A DNA stretch of 64,000 bases from Tepidibacter sp. GTDB taxonomy: Bacteria; Bacillota; Clostridia; Peptostreptococcales; Peptostreptococcaceae. The stretch is taken from NCBI RefSeq assembly GCF_025210165.1, contig NZ_JAOASI010000079.1:1-64000 (forward strand), in the 5' to 3' direction. Made by a program: the position numbers and the translations under genes. Positions 1 through 8,229 of the stretch are shown one piece after another. The notes under the pieces were generated by a model that saw only the letters and a list, made by a program, of their open reading frames with translations, was not told the DNA's origin and did no database searches. How positions within the stretch are numbered: the first letter of the stretch is position 1; every line of letters begins with the position of its first letter.

Positions 1-130
1 GTCCATTTGGGCATTCTCCTTTGTTTTGTATTTGGTCGGCAAACCTAAATACTATTCTAACAAAGGAGTTTTTTCTTTTCTACTCACCGCTGGAAGCTTT
101 TTAGAACCACCCGCATAGCAGGTGGTTTTC
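1..130 (-). mobile_element. Left edge: probable 5' end of an IS200-type tnpA with its RBS-masking hairpin (partial)
   Basis: On the minus strand an AAAGGAG ribosome-binding site (17-23) precedes an ATG-GAC start at 6-4. IS200 TnpA proteins commonly begin Met-Asp, but only two codons are in the window. The RBS lies in one arm of a 10-bp inverted repeat (17-26 with 59-68), which also encloses a smaller stem. Masking of the tnpA RBS by an upstream stem-loop is a known IS200 trait. A second hairpin (AACCACC/GGTGGTT, 105-127) resembles the subterminal hairpins of IS200/IS605 ends. The family call is inference because the coding part is outside the window. Confidence 0.4.
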
Positions 131-142
131 ATATATACAATT

Positions 143-180
143 AAAAAATGACAACCATTTGATATAGTTGTCATTTTTTT
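143..180 (-). terminator. Intrinsic terminator of the 101-aa coiled-coil gene
   Basis: The stem AATGACAAC / GTTGTCATT has a run of T on the minus-strand side and overlaps the stop codon of the gene ending at 179. Confidence 0.75.
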
Positions 181-484
181 ATTTGATAATTTGAAGATTC
201 TTTTTTAAATTAAAAATATCTTCTTCATTTTTAAATTCTTTGTGTTTGATAAATTCAATATCAGCATTCAACTTATCAATAATCTCTATATGCCTTTGAG
301 CGTTCTTAGATTCAAAATCATCAAGCTTATCAGATGCTACGTCTAGTTTAGATTCAATTTCATGTTGTCCTTGCTTTAGATCTTTAATATCAATTTCCAT
401 ATTATCAAGACGTGTATTTATTTTTTTTATTTCACCATCCATTGAAGTTAATTTTTCCAAAATAAGATTTAATGTAGTTTCCAT
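179..484 (-). CDS. Small coiled-coil protein, function unknown
   Basis: 101 residues, almost wholly heptad-like: repeated Leu/Ile with Lys, Glu and Asp, no Pro, no membrane segment, so probably one long coiled coil. The start is supported by GAAAGGATG six bases upstream of ATG. Similar short coiled-coil proteins occur beside mobile elements in clostridia, but no function is known to me. It lies 37 bp after a 42-aa ORF on the same strand and ends at a terminator. Both ORFs appear to share the LexA-boxed promoter at 728-756, so they form a two-gene unit inside the integrative element. Confidence 0.7.
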   Translation of the reverse strand: METTLNLILEKLTSMDGEIKKINTRLDNMEIDIKDLKQGQHEIESKLDVASDKLDDFESKNAQRHIEIIDKLNADIEFIKHKEFKNEEDIFNLKKNLQIIK

Positions 485-521
485 AGTATCATCCTTTCTA
501 TATAATTATACTTTTATTATA

Positions 522-650
522 TCATAAATTAAATCTGTAATTTTCATTAATGCATAACTCTTTTTCTAATTTAATTTCATCTATGTAATTTATATCTAAT
601 TTTATTTTCTTATCTGATTTGTTTTGCTTTTCATGCTTATTTATTTCCAT
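522..650 (-). CDS. 42-aa small ORF, first gene of an SOS-type unit
   Basis: The ORF runs from ATG at 650 to TGA at 522 and has a strong RBS (AGGGGAGA) seven bases upstream. The product is lysine- and glutamate-rich (begins MEINKHEKQNKSDKK), has one Cys and no membrane segment or signal peptide. It is the first ORF after the promoter with two GAAC-N4-GTTC boxes and is followed by the 101-aa coiled-coil gene. I do not recognise the family. The support is the RBS and its position directly behind a near-consensus promoter. Confidence 0.5.
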   Translation of the reverse strand: MEINKHEKQNKSDKKIKLDINYIDEIKLEKELCINENYRFNL

Positions 651-701
651 AACTATCTCCCCTTTTTGATTGTTTGAAATAATAATCTGCACCCTTTTAG
701 A

Positions 702-768
702 ACGTATGTTCTGTATGTTATATTGCCATTATATGACACTATCTTACACTAGTCAAGAACATATGTTC
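702..768 (-). promoter_or_regulatory. Sigma-A promoter with two LexA-like boxes
   Basis: Minus-strand -35 TTGACT (756-751), a 17-base spacer and -10 TATAAT (733-728). Two palindromes of the form GAAC-N4-GTTC flank it: GAACATATGTTC (757-768) abuts the -35, and GAACGTATGTTC (702-713) sits just after the expected transcription start. Both fit the Gram-positive LexA/DinR box (CGAACRNRYGTTYC) except for the outermost bases. They could instead be operators for the nearby XRE repressor at 1063. Confidence 0.7.
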
Positions 769-938
769 TGTGAAAGTGTATACCTTTCGGTATAATTAAT
801 TTAAAATACCAAGCGATTGGTAATTTAAAATCTCCCATTAAGAAATTTATAGTTTTTGGTTTTTTCTTCCTTTTGCTATTTCGATTTTAGTATACATCTC
901 TAACTAAAACTTGTCAATTCATTGCAAACACTTGGCTT

Positions 939-968
939 TAAGTACTCCCGAAGGAGTACTTTTTAATT
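939..968 (+). terminator. Plus-strand intrinsic terminator with no obvious upstream gene
   Basis: AAGTACTCC / GGAGTACTT stem followed by T5. Upstream (780-935) there is no ORF with an RBS, only two short palindromes (TATACC-TTTC-GGTATA near 779 and TACCAA-GCGA-TTGGTA near 809). It could end a short RNA or be an operator-rich leader. Confidence 0.5.
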
Positions 969-1062
969 TAAAAAATATTGTAAAACAATCTATTTTACCA
1001 ATATTTACACATCCTCTAAGAGTATTTTTTGATTTATAATGTTAATAGAGGTGTGTTGAAAA

Positions 1063-1338
1063 TTGAAGAATATAATCGGAAATCGCTTGAAATTCATCAG
1101 AAAAAGTCTTAAAATGTCACAAAAAAGTTTTTCGGAATTTTTAAATATCCCCTTAAAAACATATCAAAGCATAGAACAATGCAGAAAACATCCTGAATTA
1201 GTTACCATAACCAAAATAGCCGATACGTTAGGCGTATCCATTGACTGGCTTTTAGAAAGAGATTTAAAATATGTGTATGGAACGGATAAAGATATAATCG
1301 AATTTATAAAATTGAAGCAAGAAAAAAACAAGTGTTAA
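1063..1338 (+). CDS. XRE-family helix-turn-helix regulator
   Basis: 91 residues with one N-terminal HTH_3 domain (about residues 5-62). The recognition segment is in MSQKSFSEFLNIPLKTYQSIE, followed by the common LGVSIDWLLERD end of small Cro/CI-type repressors. The start is TTG at 1063 with AGAGGTG nine bases upstream; a candidate -10 TATAAT is at 1035. A terminator overlaps the stop codon. Its place between the SOS-type operon and the serine recombinase suggests it is the repressor of the integrative element. The operator is not known. Confidence 0.8.
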   Translation: MKNIIGNRLKFIRKSLKMSQKSFSEFLNIPLKTYQSIEQCRKHPELVTITKIADTLGVSIDWLLERDLKYVYGTDKDIIEFIKLKQEKNKC

Positions 1339-1357
1339 TGCAACACTTGTTTTTTTC
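1328..1357 (+). terminator. Terminator of the XRE regulator gene
   Basis: ACAAGTGTT / AACACTTGT stem followed by T7. It overlaps the stop codon of the gene before it. Confidence 0.8.
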
Positions 1358-1444
1358 TATTGCTTTGTAGTAGTCTTAAATACAATTTGTTCCTTATGAT
1401 ATAATAGATACCATGTACTATAATAAATGAAAAAGGAGCTTATT

Positions 1445-3037
1445 ATGAAAGCTGCAATTTATTCTCGTAAATCTAAATTTACTGGCAAAGGTGAATCTAT
1501 TGAAAATCAAGTCCAAATGTGTATAAATCATGCTCAAAATATAGGAATAGAAGATTTTTTTGTATATGAAGATGAAGGTTTCTCTGGTAAGAATACAGAT
1601 AGGCCTAAGTTTCAAGAAATGCTTAAAGATGCTAAAGAAAAGAAGTTTGATATTCTTATATGTTATAGATTGGACCGTATAAGTAGAAATATAGCTGACT
1701 TTTCTGTACTTATTGAAGAACTTCAAAACTTAGGCATATCTTTTGTATCTATTAGAGAACAATTTGATACGTCTACTCCTATGGGTAGAGCTATGATGTA
1801 TATAGCCTCTGTATTTGCTCAACTCGAAAGAGAGACTATATCCGAACGTATTAGAGATAATATGCATGAACTTGCTAAAACAGGCAGGTGGCTCGGAGGA
1901 CAAGCTCCTATTGGATATGATAGTGAGCAAATACTATATTTTGATGAAAACATGAAAGAAAGGAAAATGCATAAACTTTCTGCTAATGAAGAAGAGCTTA
2001 AAACTGTTAAGCTTCTATTTGATAAATATATAGAAAAGAAATCTTTATCTCAAGTTCATAAATATATGCTAAGCAATAACATGAAAGGTAAAAATGGTGG
2101 GAATTTAACAAAAAAAAGTATAAATGATATATTAAAAAATCCTGTGTATGTTAAAGCTAATCAAGACGTATTAGATCATCTACAAAACATGGGTGTTACT
2201 GTTGTAGGTGTTCCTGATAATAAACGCGGTATTTTAACTTATTCTAAACATAGAAATAAAAAAGGAACAGACACAACTAAATGGATAGCTGCTATAAGTA
2301 AGCATAAAGGAATCATAGAGCCTAAAGATTGGCTGATAGTTCAGAAACTATTACAAAAAAATAAATCTAAAGCCCCTCGAACTGATACTAGCCATACAGC
2401 AATACTTACTGGTGTACTTAAATGTAAATGTGGTTCAGGCATGAGAGTTATTTATGGTACAAAGAGAAAAGATAGCACCAAACCTTTTTATTATACTTGT
2501 ACCATGAAGAATGATTCTGGAGGTACTAGATGTAAAAGCAAGAATTTAAATGGAGAACAAGTAGAAAATATAGTTATTAATAAGCTAAAAGAAATAAATA
2601 AAGATGTATTAATCCATGAATACAACGCTTTAAAAGATGCTATATCAAACGATGATAATTCAGTGGAAATAAAAAATATAGATAAAAAAATATCAGATAA
2701 AGAATTATGTATTTCTAATTTAGTTAAACAGTTATCTATGAATACTGAAAGTACAGCATCTACTTATATCATATCCGAAATCGAAAAACTTAACGGAGAA
2801 ATATCTAAATTAAAAGAAGATCTAAGTGAAATGAATAAAGATAAACAAGTATTGGATGATGACTTTTTTAGCATAGATATGGTTTTAAAGGCTCTAAATA
2901 GATTTAATGATGAAATAGATAATGCAAATGTAGAAGATAAGAGATTTCTAATATCAATGTTGCTCGATAAAATAATTTGGGATTTTGAAACTGGTGATAT
3001 CCAGCTTATTTATTGGGGAGGGGTAAAAAAAAATTAG
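1445..3037 (+). CDS. Large serine recombinase (site-specific integrase)
   Basis: 530 residues. The N-terminal resolvase catalytic domain (about 1-150) has the nucleophile Ser in the YSRKS motif, the usual YEDEGFSGK, and CYRLDRISRN with its conserved arginines. A Recombinase domain (about 165-300), a zinc-ribbon with CKCGSGMRV and later Cys, and a C-terminal coiled coil (about 400-480) follow. This is the layout of TndX/TnpX and phage integrases. I chose ATG at 1445 because AAGGAG lies seven bases upstream; an ATG at 1427 lies before that RBS. The gene ends about 45 bp from the point where the FAD oxidoreductase gene is broken, so it probably catalysed this insertion. Confidence 0.93.
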   Translation: MKAAIYSRKSKFTGKGESIENQVQMCINHAQNIGIEDFFVYEDEGFSGKNTDRPKFQEMLKDAKEKKFDILICYRLDRISRNIADFSVLIEELQNLGISFVSIREQFDTSTPMGRAMMYIASVFAQLERETISERIRDNMHELAKTGRWLGGQAPIGYDSEQILYFDENMKERKMHKLSANEEELKTVKLLFDKYIEKKSLSQVHKYMLSNNMKGKNGGNLTKKSINDILKNPVYVKANQDVLDHLQNMGVTVVGVPDNKRGILTYSKHRNKKGTDTTKWIAAISKHKGIIEPKDWLIVQKLLQKNKSKAPRTDTSHTAILTGVLKCKCGSGMRVIYGTKRKDSTKPFYYTCTMKNDSGGTRCKSKNLNGEQVENIVINKLKEINKDVLIHEYNALKDAISNDDNSVEIKNIDKKISDKELCISNLVKQLSMNTESTASTYIISEIEKLNGEISKLKEDLSEMNKDKQVLDDDFFSIDMVLKALNRFNDEIDNANVEDKRFLISMLLDKIIWDFETGDIQLIYWGGVKKN

Positions 3038-3051
3038 GATCCCCTCCTAGT

Positions 3052-4083
3052 TTATTGAATGTATTGCAGTTTGGTGGGGGACGCTTCAGTATGACCTACA
3101 TAAAGACCACATTTTTCACCTGCAACAAACAAATTATTAAGTCCTATTACCTTCAAGTTATTATCTCTTGGAGCAATAGATAAATATCTTATAGAGTTTC
3201 CTATACCAGCTGAATATGGATCTTCAAATTTTACATTTTCAAATCCTTTTATTCTTCTAAGTTTTTCTAGAGGATAAAAAGGAGCCATCAATTTTGCATG
3301 ACCTGTATCAAGTAAAACTAGGTTTTTAGCAAATGCATCTAACGCGTACTGCTGACATACTTTTATATCTAATTTTTCTTCATTAATTTCTTCTTTAGGT
3401 AGTGGTACTATACAAACCCCATTTTTATTTAGTTCTTCTCTTATTTCATCACTTAAAGATTCTTTATTAAGCTTTATAGATCCACTAAAAGCTCCATAGG
3501 TTCCGTTTTTTCTCTTTCCAATTATATCTTCTACACCACATTTTTTAGTAATGCTAACTCTTCCACCAAATGAAGGACATCTTAAAACACACATAGAACA
3601 TCCATTACCATACTTTAAACAATTTCCCATAGGTCCTGTTGACCCCGTCGTCTCTACAAATGAATCTGCTATAATATTAGTATCATTATCAAGTTTTATA
3701 TATTTAATAGTTTTATTTTCAACATATGCATCTATTACCCTTGTTTTAAAGATTATATTTATTCCCATATCAATTAATTTATTTCTAACGGCGCTCTCTA
3801 TAAGTGTCACATCATATAAACTTGCATGATTATGTCCTGGGAAATTAACGTTTTTGTGTCTAGCATATTCATCAGTAAGTTCAAATAGCTCTCTACCACC
3901 TAAAAGTATATTTTCTTCTGTAGCTGTATATCTTCCATTGTTTCTCATAATACCACCGACATTTCCAAGTCCAAGTAGCATATCGGTTCTTTCTATTAAA
4001 ATGACATCGGCCCCTGCTTTTTTAGCACTAATAGCGGCAGCACATCCTGCCCAACCTCCACCTATAACTACAACTTTTCTCAT
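3052..4083 (-). pseudogene. FAD-dependent oxidoreductase, 3' end cut off by an integrated element
   Basis: 343 residues beginning with a Rossmann FAD motif (VVIGGGWAGCAAA, about residues 4-16) and ending in the FAD-binding NLFVAGEKCGLYVGHTEA region. Relatives continue after GHTEA with an AIVTGTLAGHNA-type helix and a further tail. Here the last nine residues come from the inserted DNA, so roughly the final quarter is missing. The start overlaps the upstream gene stop (ATGA), showing translational coupling to the ferredoxin-reductase-like gene. Substrate unknown. The fold probably lacks part of its FAD domain, so activity is doubtful while the element is inserted. Confidence 0.75.
3075..3096. 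other. Probable attachment-site junction of the integrative element
   Basis: The minus-strand FAD oxidoreductase reads normally up to the conserved GHTEA motif (codons at 3096-3082) and then changes to nine unrelated residues before a stop. The serine recombinase ends at 3037. The crossover therefore lies near 3075-3090. The second junction is not in the window, so the core dinucleotide cannot be given. Confidence 0.6.
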
Positions 4084-5027
4084 TTCAAAGCCTCCTTTAG
4101 ATATAATCTTGGCTCTATTTGAGTCTTACAGGTTTTCATTTTCTCACCTTTAATTTTTACAATACAAGCACCACATATGCCCTCTCCGCAGCATATCAAA
4201 TTATTATTAGTTATAGCTAGGCTTATTGTAGTGTCTATACTATCAACTATATTCATAGTATTTTTATTAAAGTGATTAGATCCTGCACTAAATACCATAT
4301 CTACACCTTTTTTTAATTCTTTTCTTATTATGTTTTCATTGTTTTTAAAATCAAAGTGCTTAATATCTATATTTGATTCTTTTAATATTTTTTCTACTTC
4401 TTGAATTTTCTTGCCAGAATTATCAAAAAATACTCTTACTTCATTATTATTTTTCAAAAGATTATTAACTGCATTTACTAAAGTTACACTTGATAGGCCT
4501 TTTGCTAAAATTAATACCTTTTTACTTTTTAATTTCTTAAAGTACTTAATTCCAAATATACCATTAGTATATGGTCCTTTTATGAAGACAGTATCACTAT
4601 TTAATAAATCTTTTGTTTTAGGTCCTAAGCTTTCTATAACTATGTCTAATATATAGTTTTTAAAATCTATATTCATTACAGAAATAGGACTATTAAACAT
4701 ATCATCTTTTCTTTTTTTATCTTTTAAAAGTATATATGATCCTGGATGTATTAATTCATGTGCCAAGTATTTTGGTATACTTATACTAATTAAGTATACA
4801 TTAGTTTCTATTTCTTTCTTTTTTAATACCTTACACAAAATCCCTTCCCTAGCATCACTTATTTTTTCATTATTTTTTTTGAAATTTTGGTATATACATA
4901 TTCCTTTTAAATTACATTCACATAAATCTTTACCTGATAGCAAAGAACAACTTATACAATCCCCACTTTTAGCTAAGTGACATGGGCAATACTCACTGCC
5001 TGCATCAACGCATATTTTGTTACCCAT
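4080..5027 (-). CDS. FAD/NAD-binding, [2Fe-2S] electron-transfer subunit (PyrK/sulfide dehydrogenase-like)
   Basis: 315 residues from ATG at 5027, preceded by AAAGGGGG. A Cys-rich N-terminus has eight Cys in about 45 residues (including CPCHL, CISC, CEC). A ferredoxin-reductase-like FAD domain and an NAD-binding domain follow (about 75-260). The C-terminal CCGEGICGAC plus a later Cys is the [2Fe-2S] site of PyrK-type subunits. It is co-transcribed with the FAD oxidoreductase, with overlapping stop and start, so the two probably form one NAD(P)-linked flavoprotein complex. The pathway is unknown and its partner is truncated here. Confidence 0.75.
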   Translation of the reverse strand: MGNKICVDAGSEYCPCHLAKSGDCISCSLLSGKDLCECNLKGICIYQNFKKNNEKISDAREGILCKVLKKKEIETNVYLISISIPKYLAHELIHPGSYILLKDKKRKDDMFNSPISVMNIDFKNYILDIVIESLGPKTKDLLNSDTVFIKGPYTNGIFGIKYFKKLKSKKVLILAKGLSSVTLVNAVNNLLKNNNEVRVFFDNSGKKIQEVEKILKESNIDIKHFDFKNNENIIRKELKKGVDMVFSAGSNHFNKNTMNIVDSIDTTISLAITNNNLICCGEGICGACIVKIKGEKMKTCKTQIEPRLYLKEALK

Positions 5028-5153
5028 AACAATCCCCCTTTCGTATAATATAACTAACAAATTCTAAATTACGTTTCACTTTATTTTGATTCATTTTAAA
5101 CCATACTCATTAATATAATTTATTTACATTCGCTTGTTTTGGTTACAACTAGA

Positions 5154-5187
5154 AAAGCTGAAGGCAAGTTTTTGCCTTCAGCTTTAA
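5154..5187 (-). terminator. Terminator after gerW/ytfJ
   Basis: AAAGCTGAAGGCAA / TTGCCTTCAGCTTT, a 14-bp perfect stem with T-rich flanks on both strands. It lies directly after the gerW stop at 5184. Confidence 0.85.
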
Positions 5188-5663
5188 TTTTCTTCTTTAT
5201 TATTTTTAGAATCTTCATTTCCTTGTTTACTTTCATTTTGTTTTTTAGATTGATTGTTACTTTTACTTTTTCCAGAGAACATACCTTGTATATTCTCCAT
5301 AAGCTTAGGTGTTTTATTAAGTATATTGTCTAGCATATTTGCATTTTGATCTACATACATAAGCTTAGTCTCTTCTTTTTCTACTACCATGAAAGCCACT
5401 GGCTGAACAGTTATACCTGCTCCAGTTCCTCCAGCAAATGGATATGCATCATTTGCTTCTTCCTCTCTTGCATCAGATCCCTTGTTGTATTCTCCTCCTC
5501 CAGATGCAAATCCAAATGAAACCTTTGATATAGGTATTAAAACTGATCCATTTGATGTTTCAACTGGATTTCCAACTATAGTGTTGACATCAATCATTTC
5601 TTTCATATTTTCCATAGTAGTTTTCATTAAATTTTCTATTGGATGTTGTTGTTGTTCTGACAT
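5184..5663 (-). CDS. gerW: GerW/YtfJ family sporulation protein
   Basis: 159 residues with the family core: an N-terminal helix (HPIENLMKTTMENMKEMIDV), VVGNPVE-like NTIVGNPVETSNGSVLIPISKVSFGFASGGGE, and a glycine-rich GGTGAG turn, then a charged low-complexity Lys/Asn/Gln/Glu tail from about residue 125. In Bacillus, YtfJ is made in the forespore and is needed for proper cortex-lytic germination. The RBS AAGGCGGTG supports the ATG at 5663. It lies two bases after the DUF2953 gene, the same order as ytfI-ytfJ in Bacillus. The long charged tail is species-specific. Confidence 0.9.
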   Translation of the reverse strand: MSEQQQHPIENLMKTTMENMKEMIDVNTIVGNPVETSNGSVLIPISKVSFGFASGGGEYNKGSDAREEEANDAYPFAGGTGAGITVQPVAFMVVEKEETKLMYVDQNANMLDNILNKTPKLMENIQGMFSGKSKSNNQSKKQNESKQGNEDSKNNKEEN

Positions 5664-5665
5664 TA

Positions 5666-6265
5666 TTATACACCGCCTTTATATGTTTTGAAAATTCTAT
5701 AATGCTTTAAAAGCTTCATAAAATTTATTATTCTTAAGTTAAAATTTGTTATCATATATATTTTAAATATATTTTCATTAAAACCAGGTTTTATATTTAA
5801 TTTCAAATCATTAGTATCTACTTTATCGTATATGTATTTATATATTGTATTTGCAAAATTAAACAAAAATATACTTAAAAACACATTTTCATTAGATACA
5901 TATACATCTATATTCATTTTTCTAACATCAGCTTTTTTCAAAAGATATTTAATTGAACCTTTCAGATTTTCAAAATCCTTTAATATTTCTTTATTACTAA
6001 TCCTTTCTTTAAAATTATTAATTAACTCTCCTTTCTTAGAAGTGTTTTTTTCAACTTTTACACTTACTCCCTTTTGATTGAAGGATAAACCTAAAAGAGA
6101 ATATTTTTTTTCATACTTTATAATTCCAAATAAACATTCCATTTTAAATGTTATTTCATCATTTTGTCCATTTTTAGTTAATTGTATGCTTATTTTTACA
6201 TGGGAACTTAATATGAGAATTCCTAAAAATATCAAAAAGATGAATATATAAACAACAATTTTCAT
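5666..6265 (-). CDS. DUF2953 membrane-anchored protein (YtfI-like)
   Basis: 199 residues. An N-terminal membrane helix (about residues 3-23) is followed by a soluble domain with the DUF2953 pattern (KMECLFGIIKYEKK, then helices and a beta-rich end with NIKPGF). The family is found next to ytfJ/gerW in many spore formers, as here, which suggests a sporulation role, but the molecular function is unknown. The RBS is weak, and the ATG at 6265 was chosen because it gives the anchor helix. Transcribed with gerW. Confidence 0.75.
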   Translation of the reverse strand: MKIVVYIFIFLIFLGILILSSHVKISIQLTKNGQNDEITFKMECLFGIIKYEKKYSLLGLSFNQKGVSVKVEKNTSKKGELINNFKERISNKEILKDFENLKGSIKYLLKKADVRKMNIDVYVSNENVFLSIFLFNFANTIYKYIYDKVDTNDLKLNIKPGFNENIFKIYMITNFNLRIINFMKLLKHYRIFKTYKGGV

Positions 6266-6317
6266 ACATATATTGTTTCCTAAAAAACAAAATACATACT
6301 TTTTTTATAAAATCTGT

Positions 6318-6369
6318 TGACTTTTTTTTATTTTGCTGTATATTTAATATTTGTAAACAAAAAGTTTAC
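6318..6369 (+). promoter_or_regulatory. Candidate promoter and operator of the XRE-cupin gene
   Basis: A TTGACT (6318-6323) with an AT-rich region about 18 bases on precedes the inverted repeat GTAAAC-N5-GTTTAC (6353-6369). The half-site TGTAAACA (6352-6359) recurs twice in front of the ABC transporter operon at 7273 and 7301. Confidence 0.4.
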
Positions 6370-6524
6370 TTCTAGTAAATAATGTATTCATAAAATAAAA
6401 CTTGATTCAATTTGAACTAATCTAAAAGTTGTTAATTTCTTACTATTTTACCTCAAAAAGGATAAATCATTAGAACTTTTAGCTTTTGGATAAAACTTTT
6501 TTCCCTTACTTAGGAGTGATTATT

Positions 6525-7064
6525 TTGAAAATAGGAGCAAAAATTAATAGATTGAGGATATTAAACCAATTAACACAAGAAGAACTAGCTCAAAGATGTG
6601 ACCTTACAAAAGGTTTTATATCTAAAATTGAAAGGGACTTAACCTCTCCATCTATAGCAACCTTGATGGATATTCTAGAAGCCTTAGGAACTGATCTAAA
6701 GGCATTTTTTAATGAAGTTGTAGAAGAGAAGATTGTTTATAAAAAAGATGATATATACGAATCTGTTAATGATGAATTAAAACATACAATCCATTGGCTT
6801 ATACCAAACTCTCAAAAGAATGAAATGGAACCTATTTTAGTTGATATAGAACCAGGAGGTAAAACTGTGATAGACAGACCTCATCAAGGAGAAGAATTCG
6901 GTTATATAGTAAAAGGTTCTGTAATAATTCATATAGGTAATAAAAAGTTCAAAATTAAAAAAGGAGAAAGTTTCTACTTTACTCCAGATAAGGAGCATTA
7001 TATTGTAAATAATACAAACAAAATTGCTTCTATACTATGGGTTTCTACTCCTCCATCATTTTAA
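6525..7064 (+). CDS. XRE-family regulator with cupin sensor domain
   Basis: 179 residues: an N-terminal HTH_3 domain (about residues 3-58, LTQEELAQRCDLTKGFISKIE) and a C-terminal cupin_2 barrel (about 105-175, including HQGEEFGYIVKGS and GESFYFTPDKEH). This PuuR/SinR-like architecture often controls polyamine or amino-acid transport genes, with the cupin binding a small ligand. The start is TTG at 6525, with TAGGAGTG six bases upstream. The ATG at 6486 has no RBS. It lies upstream of the ABC transporter operon with shared TGTAAACA boxes, so it may control that operon. Confidence 0.88.
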   Translation: MKIGAKINRLRILNQLTQEELAQRCDLTKGFISKIERDLTSPSIATLMDILEALGTDLKAFFNEVVEEKIVYKKDDIYESVNDELKHTIHWLIPNSQKNEMEPILVDIEPGGKTVIDRPHQGEEFGYIVKGSVIIHIGNKKFKIKKGESFYFTPDKEHYIVNNTNKIASILWVSTPPSF

Positions 7065-7079
7065 AAATCTAACTCAAAT

Positions 7080-7110
7080 CGCATTAAGCTATAGCTTAAT
7101 GCGCTTTTTT
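7080..7110 (+). terminator. Terminator of the XRE-cupin gene
   Basis: CGCATTAAGC / GCTTAATGCG stem with a TATA loop, followed by T6. Confidence 0.85.
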
Positions 7111-7165
7111 ATGCTTAAGCAAATTATAATGTTTTTGTTTTGTGAATAACTTATTAACAAAGTTA

Positions 7166-7250
7166 CACTTGAGACTATTTTTAAGCAACGGAGCCTGTAA
7201 GAATCGTTGGCGACATGAGTCACCGCGTTAGCGAGTAGACGAATTTTTTT
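7166..7250 (+). repeat. 85-bp dispersed repeat, copy 1
   Basis: Nearly identical to 13046-13130. The core starts AACGGAGCCTGTAAG and runs through CACCGCGTTAGCGAGTAGAC to a T-run. The distal 60 bases differ from copy 2 at only two positions. It is GC-richer than its surroundings, has a small CGC-TTA-GCG hairpin and a terminal poly-T, and contains no ORF. Both copies lie in the same orientation after a plus-strand gene and its terminator. Confidence 0.85.
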
Positions 7251-7272
7251 ATAAGAATACTATACATTTATT

Positions 7273-7308
7273 TGTAAACAATAACATTAAGTTTTTATGC
7301 TGTAAACA
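7273..7308 (+). promoter_or_regulatory. Two TGTAAACA boxes in front of the ABC transporter operon
   Basis: TGTAAACA at 7273-7280 and 7301-7308, 28 bp apart, each followed by a TTAA-containing stretch. The same octamer forms part of a palindrome in front of the XRE-cupin gene, suggesting a shared regulator. Confidence 0.4.
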
Positions 7309-7341
7309 GTACTTAATATTTTCAAGGAGATGTTGTAAAAA

Positions 7342-8226
7342 ATGAATGTTATCCAAACAAATAATCTAACTAAAAGTTATGGAAAATCAAGAGGTATTAT
7401 TGATATAAATTTTAGTGTTGAAGAAGGAGAGATTTTTGGATTTATAGGTCCAAACGGTGCTGGCAAATCAACTACTATTAGAACACTGTTATCTTTAATA
7501 TATCCAACTAGTGGAAGTGCTACAATATTTAACAAAAATATTATAACGCATGGTCCTGAAATTAGAAAAGAAATAGGATATCTGCCATCTGAAGTTTTTT
7601 ATTACAATAATATGAAGGTTATTGATCTTTTAATGTATTCAGCTAGTTTTTATAAAAAGGATTGCAGTAAAAGAATTTATTATTTGGCAGATGTAATGAA
7701 TCTTGACTTAAATAAAAAAATAGACGATTTATCATTTGGAAACAAAAAAAAAGTTGGCATAGTTCAAGGCTTGCTTCATGAGCCTAAATTAATTATTCTT
7801 GATGAGCCAACTAGTGGATTAGATCCTCTTATGCAACAGAATTTTTTTGATTTATTAAAAGAACAAAACAAGAAAGGTTCGACAATTTTTTTCTCTTCTC
7901 ACATTTTGAGTGAAGTTCAAAAACTTTGCGATCGTGTTGCTATAATTAAAGAAGGTAAAATAATAAAGCTAGAAAAAATTAGCACTTTAAAAGAAAATAA
8001 TTATAAGAAGTTCAAAATTGAAGCAGCATCAAAACTAGATAAAAATCAATTTAATATACCAGGTGTAAATAAGTTAGATATAAAAGAAAATACAGCTAAT
8101 TTCATATTCAAAGGTAATATCAATACTATTATTCATAAAATTTCATCAATTAATATATCCAATATTTGGGTAGATGAACCTGATCTTGAAGAAATTTTTA
8201 TGCATTACTATTCAAAGGAGGATTAA
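7342..8226 (+). CDS. ABC transporter ATP-binding protein
   Basis: 294 residues. Walker A GPNGAGKST (about 36-44), a degenerate signature LSFGNKKK (about 133-140), Walker B LIILDEPTSGLDP (about 151-163) and the H-loop SSHILSEV are present. The C-terminal 80 residues form the accessory domain of ABC-2 exporters (drug, bacteriocin or lantibiotic self-protection type). RBS AAGGAGATG supports the ATG. It is followed after three bases by two ABC-2 permease genes, so this is a three-gene exporter operon. The signature has Phe-Gly where LSGG is usual, which is common in this subgroup. Substrate unknown. Confidence 0.92.
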   Translation: MNVIQTNNLTKSYGKSRGIIDINFSVEEGEIFGFIGPNGAGKSTTIRTLLSLIYPTSGSATIFNKNIITHGPEIRKEIGYLPSEVFYYNNMKVIDLLMYSASFYKKDCSKRIYYLADVMNLDLNKKIDDLSFGNKKKVGIVQGLLHEPKLIILDEPTSGLDPLMQQNFFDLLKEQNKKGSTIFFSSHILSEVQKLCDRVAIIKEGKIIKLEKISTLKENNYKKFKIEAASKLDKNQFNIPGVNKLDIKENTANFIFKGNINTIIHKISSINISNIWVDEPDLEEIFMHYYSKED

Positions 8227-8229
8227 AAA

